Positions 37,433-46,715 are shown, counted from the first letter of the stretch. The stretch: DNA of 64,000 nt from Flavobacteria bacterium RIFCSPLOWO2_12_FULL_35_11 (GCA_001800975.1 MGWK01000060.1:1-64000); one strand, 5' to 3'. Translations and numbers: made by a program. The notes: a model not told the origin generated them from the sequence alone.

Positions 37433-37932
37433 TTTATTACTTTTTCAATTCTAAGCCCAACATCAGTTATGCCTTTTAAAGGATTTTTTCCTTCAATATC
37501 ATTGATGCCGCGCGTTGCGTGTTGAATTTTAAATTTATAAGTGCCTATTTCAGAAAAAACAATATTTTCCTTATAAAATAGTTTATTTTCTTTAAGGTCT
37601 GTATATCCGGAACCTAACCAATTTCCGGAAGCATCTGCCATTTCGTATTCTAAGGTGTCTATTACCTTAAAGCCGTTAGGCATTTCAAGTTTTGCAATTA
37701 AAAACAGGGAGCTAAACTCATAATCCTTATTGTTCCTAACGTTAATAAACACATTATTATTTGAAATGGTGTCCAGATTGTTGATTGTAAAATCAGCGCT
37801 CTTTTCTGAATGCCATTGCTGGTTTTCAATCGGAATATATTGGTCAAAAACCGCATTTGAGTTACATGACAACACCAATAAAGTAAAGGCGAGTAAACTG
37901 AGTTGTTTATATGTTTTTATTTGGGTTTGCAC
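37429..37932 (-). CDS. gldH: Gliding motility lipoprotein GldH
   Basis: 167 aa from a GTG at 37932. Starting there gives the compact lipoprotein signal MQTQIKTYKQLSLLAFTLLVLSC; the ORF-track start adds 42 charged residues that would precede the signal and is unlikely. GldH is an outer-membrane-directed lipoprotein needed for gliding and T9SS function in Flavobacterium johnsoniae. The body (FDQYIPIENQQWHSEKSADF, SGNWLGSGYTDLKENKL) fits my recall of the family. It overlaps ricT by 26 bases and PBP1A by 4, so it is translationally embedded in an operon. Confidence 0.85.
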   Translation of the reverse strand: MQTQIKTYKQLSLLAFTLLVLSCNSNAVFDQYIPIENQQWHSEKSADFTINNLDTISNNNVFINVRNNKDYEFSSLFLIAKLEMPNGFKVIDTLEYEMADASGNWLGSGYTDLKENKLFYKENIVFSEIGTYKFKIQHATRGINDIEGKNPLKGITDVGLRIEKVIK

Positions 37933-39139
37933 TTCTGTTTGGAGGTCTTTGTTTTTTATTTTTTGGACTGCCGCTTCCGCTGCTTTGTGTTGGTTGAACC
38001 GAGGTTTGTAAATTTTTAGGTTTATTTTTATGTTTGTTTTTTCTTTTTGGAACATCAAAACGCGTTAAACTGTCTTGCCCCACAACATCCTCAAACTCAA
38101 CTACATTTTCTTCTATCAATTCCAGTTCATAATCTTCCAAAGAAGTTACAGGTTTGTTGTTTTTATTTAAATCTATGATTTCCTTTGCGTTTTCCACCGT
38201 AAGCTTAAACCACTTATTTCTGTCTTCTTTATACGTGTACCATAACACTCTTTTGAAAATATCCATTTTAATAAAAACAGCTTCTCCTTTTTTTGTTTTC
38301 AACACAATATCTTGGCGTGGAAAATCGGTTAAAGTATCTAAATACGTGTCTAATTCATAATTTAAACAGCATTTTAATTTTCCGCATTGGCCGGCCAATT
38401 TTTGCGGATTTAAGGACAATTGCTGATAGCGCGCCGCAGTGGTGTTCACTTTTCTTAAATCTGTTAACCAGGTTGAACAGCACAACTCCCTGCCACAAGA
38501 ACCCACACCTCCAAGTCGGGCTGCTTCTTGGCGCAAACCTACTTGTTTCATTTCTACCCTAATGCTGAAAGTGCTTGCCAAATCCCTGATGAGTTGCCTA
38601 AAATCCACACGGTCATCAGCAGTATAATAAAAAGTGGCTTTGTTTCCGTCGCCTTGGTATTCAACATCGGAAAGTTTCATTTTTATGCCCAATCTACTTA
38701 AAATTTCCCGACCCTTATATTGGGTTTCATATTCCTTTTCTCGGGCGGCTTTCCAAATATCAATATCTTTTTGGGTTGCTTTTCTGTATATTTTTTTTAC
38801 TTCTTCACTGTCAAAGGCAACGCCTTTTTTCTTCATTTGGATTCTGATCAATTCGCCGGTAAGCGAAACCGTTCCGATGTCGTGGCCCGGATTTCCTTCC
38901 ACGGCAACAATATCGCCTATGCAAATTTGCAGATTGTCTAGATTTCGGAAAAAATGTTTTCGCCCGTTTTTGAACCGAACCTCAACAATATTTAAAGGTT
39001 CTTGTCCGGTAGGAAGCGACATGTTGGATAACCAGTCGAAAACTGAGAGTTTCTCACAACCTCCGGTGGCGCAATTTCCATTGCTTTTGCAGCCTTTCGG
39101 CACGGTATTTATATCTGAAGAGCAACTATTACAGCTCAT
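37907..39139 (-). CDS. ricT: RicT / PSP1 C-terminal-domain regulatory protein
   Basis: 410 aa. The N-terminus is Cys-rich (CNSCSSDINTVPKGCKSNGNC...GGCEKL), probably a metal or Fe-S site as in the RicAFT complex. The PSP1-type core includes VEVRFKNGRKHFFRN, FYYTADDRVDFRQLIRDLAS and GGVGSCGRELCC, where paired cysteines recur. The C-terminal ~50 residues are Lys/Asn/Pro rich. In Bacillus the complex affects RNA maturation; in Flavobacteriia its role is not established. It is the first gene of ricT-gldH-PBP1A. Confidence 0.9.
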   Translation of the reverse strand: MSCNSCSSDINTVPKGCKSNGNCATGGCEKLSVFDWLSNMSLPTGQEPLNIVEVRFKNGRKHFFRNLDNLQICIGDIVAVEGNPGHDIGTVSLTGELIRIQMKKKGVAFDSEEVKKIYRKATQKDIDIWKAAREKEYETQYKGREILSRLGIKMKLSDVEYQGDGNKATFYYTADDRVDFRQLIRDLASTFSIRVEMKQVGLRQEAARLGGVGSCGRELCCSTWLTDLRKVNTTAARYQQLSLNPQKLAGQCGKLKCCLNYELDTYLDTLTDFPRQDIVLKTKKGEAVFIKMDIFKRVLWYTYKEDRNKWFKLTVENAKEIIDLNKNNKPVTSLEDYELELIEENVVEFEDVVGQDSLTRFDVPKRKNKHKNKPKNLQTSVQPTQSSGSGSPKNKKQRPPNRSANPNKNI

Positions 39140-39251
39140 ATATTTCTATGTTTTTATATTGTTTTGTAAAACTGAAAATCAATTTTACAGACTTCACCAA
39201 TTTGTAAAGATATCATTTAAATTGTAAACTGTAAAACGCCAAAAAACCGAT

Positions 39252-39482
39252 TTATGTTTGTTTTACATCAATAATTTTTACCGGACAGGCTTCTTTCGCT
39301 TTTGTGACCGCTTCCAAAATGCCCATATCGGCCGATTTTAAAGTGAAAAAACCCCTTTTTTCTATTGAATGAAGCAATACCGCCTTTCCGTCTTTTTTTG
39401 ACATTTGAAACTGGGCAGCAGCCTGTTCAACACAGTAATTACAACCAATGCACTTGGCCCTTTGCAATGTGATAATTACCAT
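39252..39482 (-). CDS. Small single-cluster ferredoxin
   Basis: 76 aa. CIGCNYC (Cys11, Cys14, Cys17) plus ACPVKII near the C-terminus give four ligands for one [4Fe-4S] cluster. There is no second cluster motif. A cytoplasmic electron carrier. It is 180 bases downstream of the TrhP-like U32 gene on the same strand and 112 bases upstream of ricT, both of which are Fe-S-linked families, so a shared iron-sulfur theme is possible. Confidence 0.9.
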   Translation of the reverse strand: MVIITLQRAKCIGCNYCVEQAAAQFQMSKKDGKAVLLHSIEKRGFFTLKSADMGILEAVTKAKEACPVKIIDVKQT

Positions 39483-39592
39483 CCTTTATATTTACGAATT
39501 ATGAATTACGATTTTTGATTTATTAAATGTTGATGCCTAAAGAACGTTGACTGGTTTTTATTATTTTTATTCCTTTTCATGTTTTTTACACA

Positions 39593-39620
39593 CCCCTAAC
39601 CCCTCTCAAGAGGGGAATTT
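39593..39620 (+). repeat. CCCCTAACCCCTCTCAAGAGGGG intergenic repeat
   Basis: Contains the hairpin CCCCTCTC/GAGGGG. Near-identical sequence lies at 46603-46631 and a degenerate one near 8980-9003 (CCCCAACCCTTTCCAAAGGAAAGGG). Confidence 0.65.
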
Positions 39621-39662
39621 ATTTCCTACTTCTGTCTTCCAACTTCCGACTTCGGTCTTTAT
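39621..39662 (+). repeat. Period-7 tract before the U32 stop
   Basis: Units ACTTCTG TCTTCCA ACTTCCG ACTTCGG TCTTTAT, same family as 26798-26850, ending right at the U32 stop codon. Confidence 0.65.
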
Positions 39663-40940
39663 TTACCCAACTTCAACAATCGCGTTTCCAACTTCCGCAT
39701 TCATAGGGACAATTTTATACAATTTATCCGACGGACGAATTCTAAAATCGATTTTAAAAGTGCAGGAATCGCCTTTTAGGGCTTTTTCTCCAACGATGTC
39801 ATTTATAAACATTTGGGTGACTTCCATTTCTTTGGCGCCAGTGGTTGGACCCGTAATTAAAATGGTATCGCCAATGGCAATTTCATACGCTTCAATCTTG
39901 AATTCGGCAATGTTGGTTTTGGGAAAATAATGCATCCCTTTGCCTACATAAACTTTTTTTTGTGTGGCGTGGCTTCCGGAGCCGTTACTCCATTCCCCTA
40001 ATTTTTGTCCCAAATAATAGCCACTCCAAAATCCGCGATTGTATACTTTTTCCAAATCCAACATCCAGGAAATCACTTTTTCCTTGCTGTAAATTCCTGC
40101 TTCAATACTGTCAATGGCATCGCGGTAACATTTAATTACATTCGCCACGTATTCAGGAGCTCTTCCCCGGCCTTCAATTTTTAATACTTTTACGCCGGCA
40201 TCTAAAATTTGATCCAAAAAATCGATGGTGCACAAATCTTTTGGAGACATAATATACTCATTGTCCAATTCCATTTCAAATCCGGTTTCCTGATCGATTA
40301 CCGTATATTTTTTCCGGCAATTTTGTTTGCAGGCACCTCTGTTTGCTGAAGAATTTGAAGAATGCAAACTCATATAACATTTTCCTGAAACCGCCATACA
40401 CAATGCACCATGACCAAAAATTTCAATTTCCAATAAATTTCCTGATGGTCCGCGCACATCATCTTTCACAATTTGCTCGGTTATTTTTTTAACCTGACGC
40501 AAGCTCAATTCACGGCTCAACACCATCGTATCGGCGAACATGGCATAAAATTTCACCGTTTCAATATTGGTGACATTTATTTGGGTTGAAATATGAACTT
40601 CCATTCCAATAGCCCTTGCCGTTGCAATAACCGCCTGGTCCATTGCAATAACCGCCGTAATATCTGCCTCTTTTGCTTTTTGAAGCAAGGTTTTTACCAC
40701 AGATAAATCGTGGTCGTAAATAATGGTATTTAACGTGAGATAAGTTCTGACATTTTTTGCTTTACATCTCGCCGAAATTTCCTTAAGATTATCCATCGTA
40801 AAATTTATGGAAGCCCTTGCGCGCATATTTAACTGCTCAACACCAAAGTAAATTGAATCGGCGCCATTGTCCAATGCGGCCTGCAACGATTCAAAACTTC
40901 CGGCGGGAGCCATTAATTCTATTTTTCCTGTAGTAGTCAT
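39663..40940 (-). CDS. Peptidase U32 family protein, TrhP/YegQ-like
   Basis: 425 aa. U32 signature EIFGHGALCMAVSGKCYMS (~170-190) with a downstream Cys cluster (GACKQNC) that in the family binds a [4Fe-4S] cluster. N-terminal beta/alpha barrel: LMAPAGSFESLQAALDNGADSIYFG. Despite the name, E. coli homologues hydroxylate RNA (TrhP/YegQ on tRNA uridine-34, RlhA on 23S rRNA) using prephenate-derived chemistry. Length is close to TrhP. Which RNA is modified here is an inference. Ferredoxin gene 180 bases downstream. Confidence 0.88.
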   Translation of the reverse strand: MTTTGKIELMAPAGSFESLQAALDNGADSIYFGVEQLNMRARASINFTMDNLKEISARCKAKNVRTYLTLNTIIYDHDLSVVKTLLQKAKEADITAVIAMDQAVIATARAIGMEVHISTQINVTNIETVKFYAMFADTMVLSRELSLRQVKKITEQIVKDDVRGPSGNLLEIEIFGHGALCMAVSGKCYMSLHSSNSSANRGACKQNCRKKYTVIDQETGFEMELDNEYIMSPKDLCTIDFLDQILDAGVKVLKIEGRGRAPEYVANVIKCYRDAIDSIEAGIYSKEKVISWMLDLEKVYNRGFWSGYYLGQKLGEWSNGSGSHATQKKVYVGKGMHYFPKTNIAEFKIEAYEIAIGDTILITGPTTGAKEMEVTQMFINDIVGEKALKGDSCTFKIDFRIRPSDKLYKIVPMNAEVGNAIVEVG

Positions 40941-40956
40941 TGTTTCTGATTTTTTG

Positions 40957-40964
40957 CAAAATTA
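40957..40964 (-). promoter_or_regulatory. Candidate -7 box for the U32 gene
   Basis: On the minus strand TAATTTTG fits TAnnTTTG, 16 bases before the ATG at 40940. The -33 element is unclear. Confidence 0.35.
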
Positions 40965-41112
40965 CATTTTTTATAATAACTATTTCGGTTACAAATCTTT
41001 TATCATTTTTTTAACAGAAAAATATTTATCTGTTAATTTTCAATAATTTAGTGCTTGTTTCTTACATTTTTTTTTAAAATTTGCATCATTATAAAAATTA
41101 AAAAATAAACAG

Positions 41113-42102
41113 ATGAAAGTAGCTGTTGTAGGCGCTACCGGAATGGTAGGAAACGTGATGTTGCAAGTGTTGGCGGAAAGAAATTTCCCAATTACGGAAT
41201 TGTTATTGGTTGCTTCAGAACGTTCTGTTGGGAAGCAAATTGAATATAAAGGAAAAAAACACACCATTATTGGGATGCAGGATGCTGTTGATGCGCGTCC
41301 GGATATCGCGTTGTTTTCCGCAGGAGGAACTACTTCGGAATTGTGGGCCCCAAAATTTGCTGAAGTTGGAACAACGGTTGTTGACAACTCATCTGCCTGG
41401 AGAATGGATCCTACAAAAAAATTGGTGGTTCCTGAAATTAACGGAGATGTATTGACCAAAGCGGACAAAATTATTGCAAATCCGAACTGTTCAACCATTC
41501 AATTAGTAATGGCTTTGGCACCTTTGCACAAAAAATACAAAATGAAACGTGTGGTAATTTCCACGTATCAATCCGTTTCCGGCACCGGCGTAAAAGCGGT
41601 GCAACAACTTGAAAATGAATCGAAAGGCATCAAAGGTGAAATGGCTTATCATTATCCAATTAACAGAAACGCCATTCCGCAGTGTGATGTATTTTTAGAT
41701 AATGGTTACACCAAGGAAGAAATGAAATTGGTTAAAGAACCAAAGAAAATATTAAATGACGATTCTTTTACGGTTACCGCAACAGCGGTGCGTATTCCAA
41801 CATCCGGCGGACATTCTGAAGCCGTAAATGTTCAGTTTGAACATGATTTTGACTTGGGCGAAGTTCGCAAATTGTTAAGTGAAACGCCAGGTGTTATTGT
41901 GCAGGATAATTTAGACACCAATACCTATCCGATGCCAATTTATGCGCACAATAAAGATGAAGTTTTTGTAGGCAGAATCAGAAGAGACGAATCGCAGCCA
42001 AATACCTTAAATATGTGGATTGTGGCCGATAACCTTCGCAAAGGCGCCGCAACAAACACCATCCAAATTGCAGAATATTTGATTGCAAATAAATTAGTAT
42101 AG
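41113..42102 (+). CDS. asd: Aspartate-semialdehyde dehydrogenase
   Basis: 329 aa. NADPH-dependent reduction of aspartyl phosphate for lysine/diaminopimelate, threonine and methionine synthesis. NADP-binding VVGATGMVGNVMLQVL at the N-terminus, catalytic cysteine in NPNCSTIQLV (~128-137), and PTSGGHSEAVNV near 235. Normal length. Single gene with a hairpin terminator 26 bases after the stop. It supplies precursors for the peptidoglycan enzymes seen elsewhere in the window. Confidence 0.97.
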   Translation: MKVAVVGATGMVGNVMLQVLAERNFPITELLLVASERSVGKQIEYKGKKHTIIGMQDAVDARPDIALFSAGGTTSELWAPKFAEVGTTVVDNSSAWRMDPTKKLVVPEINGDVLTKADKIIANPNCSTIQLVMALAPLHKKYKMKRVVISTYQSVSGTGVKAVQQLENESKGIKGEMAYHYPINRNAIPQCDVFLDNGYTKEEMKLVKEPKKILNDDSFTVTATAVRIPTSGGHSEAVNVQFEHDFDLGEVRKLLSETPGVIVQDNLDTNTYPMPIYAHNKDEVFVGRIRRDESQPNTLNMWIVADNLRKGAATNTIQIAEYLIANKLV

Positions 42103-42127
42103 TGATATAGACTTTATTTTTTTGAAC

Positions 42128-42158
42128 AAAAAAAAGGAGCTATTAGCTCCCTTTTTTA
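42128..42158 (+). terminator. Intrinsic terminator after asd
   Basis: GGAGCT-ATT-AGCTCC hairpin flanked by an A-run and followed by CTTTTTT. Can act in both directions, also serving the convergent S8 gene. Confidence 0.85.
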
Positions 42159-42175
42159 TTATTTTTTAAAGAATT

Positions 42176-43393
42176 TTAGTGAACAATAATTTTATCTGCA
42201 TTTCCATCGGGATCTCCACTAACTGTACCGCTAAATGAAGCGTTTCCAAGCAATAAAATACCGGCTGCATGAGGTGAAGCCATAGAAGTGCCGCTAATGG
42301 TATTATAACCTCCGTCTTTCCAAGTAGATTTTATGGATACTCCCGGCGCGCAATAATCAACCGGTGGATTTCCAAAATTAGAGAATGATGCCCAATTGTC
42401 TCCAATACTCATTGCTGATATTGTATAGATATATGCTCCGTTAACTCTAGCAGGAGAAGACAAATTAGCGTCTTCACTTGAGTTTCCTGCGGCCAAGGCA
42501 AATTTAATTCCATTACTTGAAGCGGCAAGAACGGCATCATCTAAAGCTTGAGATACTGGACCTCCCAAACTCATATTTGCAACATCACCGTTACTTCCAT
42601 GTGCTGCAACGAAATCTACGCCGGCTATAACACCAGAATAAGATCCGCTTCCACGACTGTCTAAAACTTTTATTGGGATTACGGTAGCTCCTGGAGCTAT
42701 TCCAATAACGCCAATAGTGTTGTTTTTAGCAGCTATTGTTCCTGATACGTGAGAACCATGACCGTTGCCGTCATCCGGCAAACCTGAATCTCTACCTGAA
42801 GTAAACGCATTAAAACCTCTGCTTGCATCTACATTTAAATCTGGGTGATCTAAATCTATACCAGTGTCAATAACCCAGGCTACATTGCTTCCTGCATAAC
42901 TTGATACGCCATTAACACGTGTAATTCCCCAAGGTGTTTCTTGAACTGTAGAACCTCCTCCACCTGGTTTTCCGCCAGGAGCTAATGTTACCAATTGGTC
43001 TTTTTCAATGTATTTTACCCTTTTATCCTTTGATAATTTTTCAACATCAGCTTTGGATAATTTAGCTGCAACGCCATTTAATGCCTTACCATAACTTTGC
43101 TTAATTTCAAAATCTACAATTGAGTTATCAGAAAACATTTTTTGGGCTTCACTTACAACAGCGCGTTTTGCCGCTTTGTAATCATTCCCATATTTTTTAC
43201 CAAGGTCTCCTGTAATTTTTGTGTCAAAGACAACAATATAAGAGCCTTCAATAACCTGACTTTGTTGCGAAACAATATCGCTTTCATCAATTGAAGCACT
43301 ATTTAAATCAACAGATTCTTCATTAGAACAAGCTGCAAACAGCAAAATTGCTGTTCCAAAAAATGCAAAACGCATAAAATTTGTTTTTTTCAT
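42176..43393 (-). CDS. S8 family serine peptidase with I9 propeptide, lipoprotein
   Basis: 405 aa. A lipobox LLFAACSNEE (Cys22) anchors it. Residues ~50-140 are an inhibitor-I9-like propeptide (GSYIVVFDTKI ... LSKDKRVKYIEKD), then the subtilisin domain with Asp in WVIDTGIDLDHPDL (~175), His in GNGHGSHVSGT (~212), oxyanion Asn in ALAAGNSSED and Ser in GTSMASPHAAG (~368). Proteinase-K-like layout. It ends shortly after the catalytic Ser helix with no T9SS tail. Unlike the 23.8 kb subtilase it keeps a classical autoprocessing propeptide. Confidence 0.94.
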   Translation of the reverse strand: MKKTNFMRFAFFGTAILLFAACSNEESVDLNSASIDESDIVSQQSQVIEGSYIVVFDTKITGDLGKKYGNDYKAAKRAVVSEAQKMFSDNSIVDFEIKQSYGKALNGVAAKLSKADVEKLSKDKRVKYIEKDQLVTLAPGGKPGGGGSTVQETPWGITRVNGVSSYAGSNVAWVIDTGIDLDHPDLNVDASRGFNAFTSGRDSGLPDDGNGHGSHVSGTIAAKNNTIGVIGIAPGATVIPIKVLDSRGSGSYSGVIAGVDFVAAHGSNGDVANMSLGGPVSQALDDAVLAASSNGIKFALAAGNSSEDANLSSPARVNGAYIYTISAMSIGDNWASFSNFGNPPVDYCAPGVSIKSTWKDGGYNTISGTSMASPHAAGILLLGNASFSGTVSGDPDGNADKIIVH

Positions 43394-43541
43394 AATTTAT
43401 AAAGTATTTAAAGGTTGAATTCAAATATACATTTTTTTATGAAAAATTAACAATAAGTATGATTTTTTTTTAAATTATTATTATATTTTCTGCATTATGT
43501 TTAGAAACCATATGATGTTCCTGTAAAAAAGATGGTTGTTC

Positions 43542-46139
43542 TTATTGCTTCTTTTTAAACAGATTTTTTAAGGCATTTTTAACAATGCTGTCTTTTGCTT
43601 TCTCAATTGTTTGTTTTGGCGTTACAGTTTTTGTGGTATCAGTGCTTTTGGTTTTAGCAGTATCAGCTTTCGTTTTTCCAGGTATTAAATTTCCTAAAGC
43701 CTCAGTTGCCTGATTAATCAATTTTCCTTTTTGCATGTTAACCAATTGTGTTACCAAATTGGTTGTGGCCTGTTTCATGTCTGTTGAAACTTTCGGATTT
43801 GTAAAACTGCCCGTTAAATTTGCGTTTATGGGGAAATTTTCAATTTTTGCCGCATCCGCAGGCGTTAATTTTGAAATTAAACTGTTCACTTCAGTACCTA
43901 AATATTTTGCGGGAACATCAAATTTTAATTTATAAGCCATACTTTGGTCAAAGCCATGAGAACCCGCCACTTCAATTTTTATATCCTGATATTTAAGCGT
44001 AAACGGGTTAATTTCTACTTTGCCGTCTTTAAAAGTCAACGCCATTTTCAAAGCATCCAAATTTAATTTTTCGAGATCTATAAATTTCACGTTTGAAGCC
44101 AAAGAAGTCAGCAACTGTGAGTTGGCCGGACTTAATTTAGAACCCAATAATTGGCCAATCAAATTTCCTGTAATTGTTTTAAGGTCGGGCGTCATATTAT
44201 CGGATAAATTTCCCGATAATTTGATGGTGGAATTTAACTTCCCAAAAACAGCATTTGCTATTGGCGCAATTGCTTTTAACATGGCCAGTTGTGTAAAAGA
44301 TTCTGAAATGTTCAAGGAATTTAATCCTAAATCCATGGCAAATTTTGGTGTTTTTTCTTTGGTTGAAACCATTCCGCTCAAGGCTATTTGTCCGCCAAAA
44401 ATAGTCGTTTTCAAATTGTTCAATGTCACGGCTTCATCTTTAATGGCCAAATTTCCTGAAACTTCTTTTAAGTTCAGATTGTCATAAACAACCGTTGTTG
44501 CTTTGGCAGCGATGGTCACATCTAAAAATGAAGGAATTTTTAACGCTTCTTTGGTGGTTTTGGTTGCGGTGGTATCGGTTTTGGTTTCCATAAAATCGGC
44601 CACTTCAAATTGTCTGGAAGTCAAGTTAAAATTTCCCTTCAACACCTGATTTTTAAAAATAAACCCATAAAAATTATCCAAATTTCCTGTCACCTGAAAA
44701 TCGGAATTTCCGGTTTCCCCATCAAATTTATTCAAACGAATGGCTGTCGGATTGAAGGCAATGGCAGCTTGTTTAATTTTAAATGGTTTTGCCATTTCCT
44801 CGCTTTCATAATTAAAATCTGTGACCGTAATGGTTCCCGAATTTTGAATATTTTGGTATCGGCTTTCTTCAACCGATTTCATATCAAAACGCGTTACCAC
44901 ATCGGCTTTTAAAATACCTGTCAACGGTTTTTCCAATTTTACGGGATAGGCTTTGGCAACATTTTCCAAATTTACAATTCCTTTTATTTCGGCATTGATC
45001 AACGGATTTTCCGCAATATTTTGAATGGTTGCTTTTGCGTTAAACACATCCTGGTCAATAGTAAAAGACAACTTATCAAGGTTTATGTATGTGTCATTAA
45101 ATATTCCGGTTTTGTTTACAATACGGGAATCTATCACAATATTTTTTACCGATTTCGGTAAATTAGGGTATTGAAATGAGGCATTGTTTGAAGCAATTTC
45201 AACATCAAAAGCTGGAATTGTGGTATCAGAATAAGTTCCTTTCACAACGCCGTTTACTTTAAAATCGCCTGAAGTTTTAACGCCATCCAATTTTCCTGAA
45301 TACATTTTAGGAATCAGTCCCAAAAAGTTTTTAAATGATGAAACAGGCGTTTTAAATTTCAGATTATATAATTGTCCGTCGTCTTTCATCTGGATAAATC
45401 CGTCAAACGCAATAGGAAGCAAATTCACCAAAGCTTCATTTTCTTTAAAGGTATATTTAAAATTTTCCAAATCCAATCCCAAAACTGCATCAAGCGACAA
45501 TGCCACATTTTTTAAATAGTTTATTTTGTCAATGGTAACAGCCATTTTTGCGGTAGATTTGGTGTCTAAATCAAGTATTTTATTCTTAAAGTCGCCACTT
45601 CCTTCATGGTTGATGCTGTCCAAAATCACACTCATTTTAGATGCTGCATCAAAATACGTAAAACGAAGGTTTTTAATGGTGTAATTCTGAAAATTTAGCG
45701 CAAATTCGTCGTTTTTAGTGGCATTTTCATCCTTGTCTTTTAAGGCAATGTCATAATTAGACAAACCGTCTTCATTATAAATAATATTCACTTTTCCATT
45801 TTCGCTGCTAAAAGACTCAATGCTCATGGGTTCTCCTTTTCCTTTAAAAAGTTCTTTAACGCTCATTTTAAGGGTGAAAGTGTTGGAATAAAATAAGGTG
45901 TCATTTTCAAAAGGCGCCTTGTTTATAATGCTTAAATCATCAATTATAACGGTCACTTTAGGAAAGTTTTTGAACAAACTCAAATCAACATCCTCAAAAG
46001 CAACAACTGCGTCAACATTTTTATTGATTGATTTTAGCACCAATTCCTTGATTTTTCCTTTAAAAATAAAAGGCGTCGCTACAACCGAAATGGCAAAAAC
46101 CAATAAGATAATTCCAATTATTTTAAATGCTTTTTTCAT
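43542..46139 (-). CDS. AsmA-like inner-membrane-anchored protein
   Basis: 865 aa. A single N-terminal transmembrane helix (IIGIILLVFAISVVATPFIF) and a long beta-rich periplasmic body, with AsmA C-terminal-type repeats (GQIALSGMVSTKEKTPKFAMDLGLNSLNI; the KIENFPINANLTGSF segment). Such proteins form grooves that carry phospholipids between the membranes. The last ~45 residues are Lys/Thr-rich and low in complexity (KTKADTAKTKSTDTTKTV). Single gene; a 576-base gap with MITE-like repeats lies upstream. Confidence 0.85.
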   Translation of the reverse strand: MKKAFKIIGIILLVFAISVVATPFIFKGKIKELVLKSINKNVDAVVAFEDVDLSLFKNFPKVTVIIDDLSIINKAPFENDTLFYSNTFTLKMSVKELFKGKGEPMSIESFSSENGKVNIIYNEDGLSNYDIALKDKDENATKNDEFALNFQNYTIKNLRFTYFDAASKMSVILDSINHEGSGDFKNKILDLDTKSTAKMAVTIDKINYLKNVALSLDAVLGLDLENFKYTFKENEALVNLLPIAFDGFIQMKDDGQLYNLKFKTPVSSFKNFLGLIPKMYSGKLDGVKTSGDFKVNGVVKGTYSDTTIPAFDVEIASNNASFQYPNLPKSVKNIVIDSRIVNKTGIFNDTYINLDKLSFTIDQDVFNAKATIQNIAENPLINAEIKGIVNLENVAKAYPVKLEKPLTGILKADVVTRFDMKSVEESRYQNIQNSGTITVTDFNYESEEMAKPFKIKQAAIAFNPTAIRLNKFDGETGNSDFQVTGNLDNFYGFIFKNQVLKGNFNLTSRQFEVADFMETKTDTTATKTTKEALKIPSFLDVTIAAKATTVVYDNLNLKEVSGNLAIKDEAVTLNNLKTTIFGGQIALSGMVSTKEKTPKFAMDLGLNSLNISESFTQLAMLKAIAPIANAVFGKLNSTIKLSGNLSDNMTPDLKTITGNLIGQLLGSKLSPANSQLLTSLASNVKFIDLEKLNLDALKMALTFKDGKVEINPFTLKYQDIKIEVAGSHGFDQSMAYKLKFDVPAKYLGTEVNSLISKLTPADAAKIENFPINANLTGSFTNPKVSTDMKQATTNLVTQLVNMQKGKLINQATEALGNLIPGKTKADTAKTKSTDTTKTVTPKQTIEKAKDSIVKNALKNLFKKKQ

Positions 46140-46327
46140 ATTTATTTGTGTTTTTTTTCGATGATGAAAATTAGTTTTGTTTTGTACTCTTTTTATACAA
46201 ATTTAATGCTAAAGTAACGTTAATAAAAACAGAATAGGGAATAGAGAAAATGGATTTTTTACTTTCAACTTTCCTACTAGGCAATCTGATTCCTCTTATG
46301 TTTCTGTAAAACACACCCCCTAACCCC

Positions 46328-46458
46328 AATGTCATTAAGTTAAGACATTTATGCGTTTTTTTTATCATCCGAGGCACGAGGAATCTCATATGGTATGGTA
46401 GTTTGATGTGATTCCTCCTTTGTCGGAATGACAAATATTTCCTTAACTTAATGACATT
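46328..46458. mobile_element. MITE-like element, tandem copy 1
   Basis: 131 bases bounded by perfect 17-base inverted ends AATGTCATTAAGTTAAG / CTTAACTTAATGACATT. Internally CCGAGGCACGAGGAATCTC pairs imperfectly with GATTCCTCCTTTGTCGG. No ORF. Flanked by CCCCTAACCCC-type sequence. Confidence 0.8.
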
Positions 46459-46470
46459 GCCCCTAACCCC

Positions 46471-46602
46471 AATGTCATTAAGTTAAGACTTTGACGCTCT
46501 TTTTTTTGTCCTTCCGAGGTACGAGGAATCTCATAATGGTTAGCTAGTTTGATGTGATTCCCCCTTTGTCGGAATGACAAATATCCTTAACTTAATGACA
46601 TT
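46471..46602. mobile_element. MITE-like element, tandem copy 2
   Basis: 132 bases with the same 17-base inverted ends and most of the same interior as copy 1, separated by only GCCCCTAACCCC. The 576-base gap between the AsmA-like and thioredoxin genes holds these two copies, short repeats and a terminator but no gene. Confidence 0.8.
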
Positions 46603-46631
46603 GCCCCTAACCCCTCTCAAAAGGGGAATTT
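46603..46631 (+). repeat. CCCCTAACCCCTCTC intergenic repeat, second copy
   Basis: GCCCCTAACCCCTCTCAAAAGGGG followed by AATTT, one base different in the loop region from 39593-39620. Confidence 0.6.
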
Positions 46632-46667
46632 AAACTTTTTACCTTTCAACTTTTCAACAATTAAACA

Positions 46668-46694
46668 AAAAAGCCGCAAAATTTGCGGCTTTTC
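46668..46694 (-). terminator. Intrinsic terminator after the thioredoxin gene
   Basis: AAAGCCGCAAA/TTTGCGGCTTT hairpin with T-runs on both strands, 22 bases past the thioredoxin stop. Confidence 0.85.
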
Positions 46695-46715
46695 TTTTTT
46701 GGGGTTTTTTGAGGT

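Noticed and set aside
38634-39227. 197-aa plus-strand ORF opposite ricT
   Set aside because: Fully antisense to a well-supported conserved gene, with no domain or start context; a shadow ORF.
39547-39930. 127-aa plus-strand ORF over the U32 gene end
   Set aside because: Built partly from period-7 repeat and partly antisense to the U32 gene, no family features.
46140-46715. Degenerate IS element with a transposase
   Set aside because: The inverted-repeat units contain no ORF of transposase type; non-autonomous at most.
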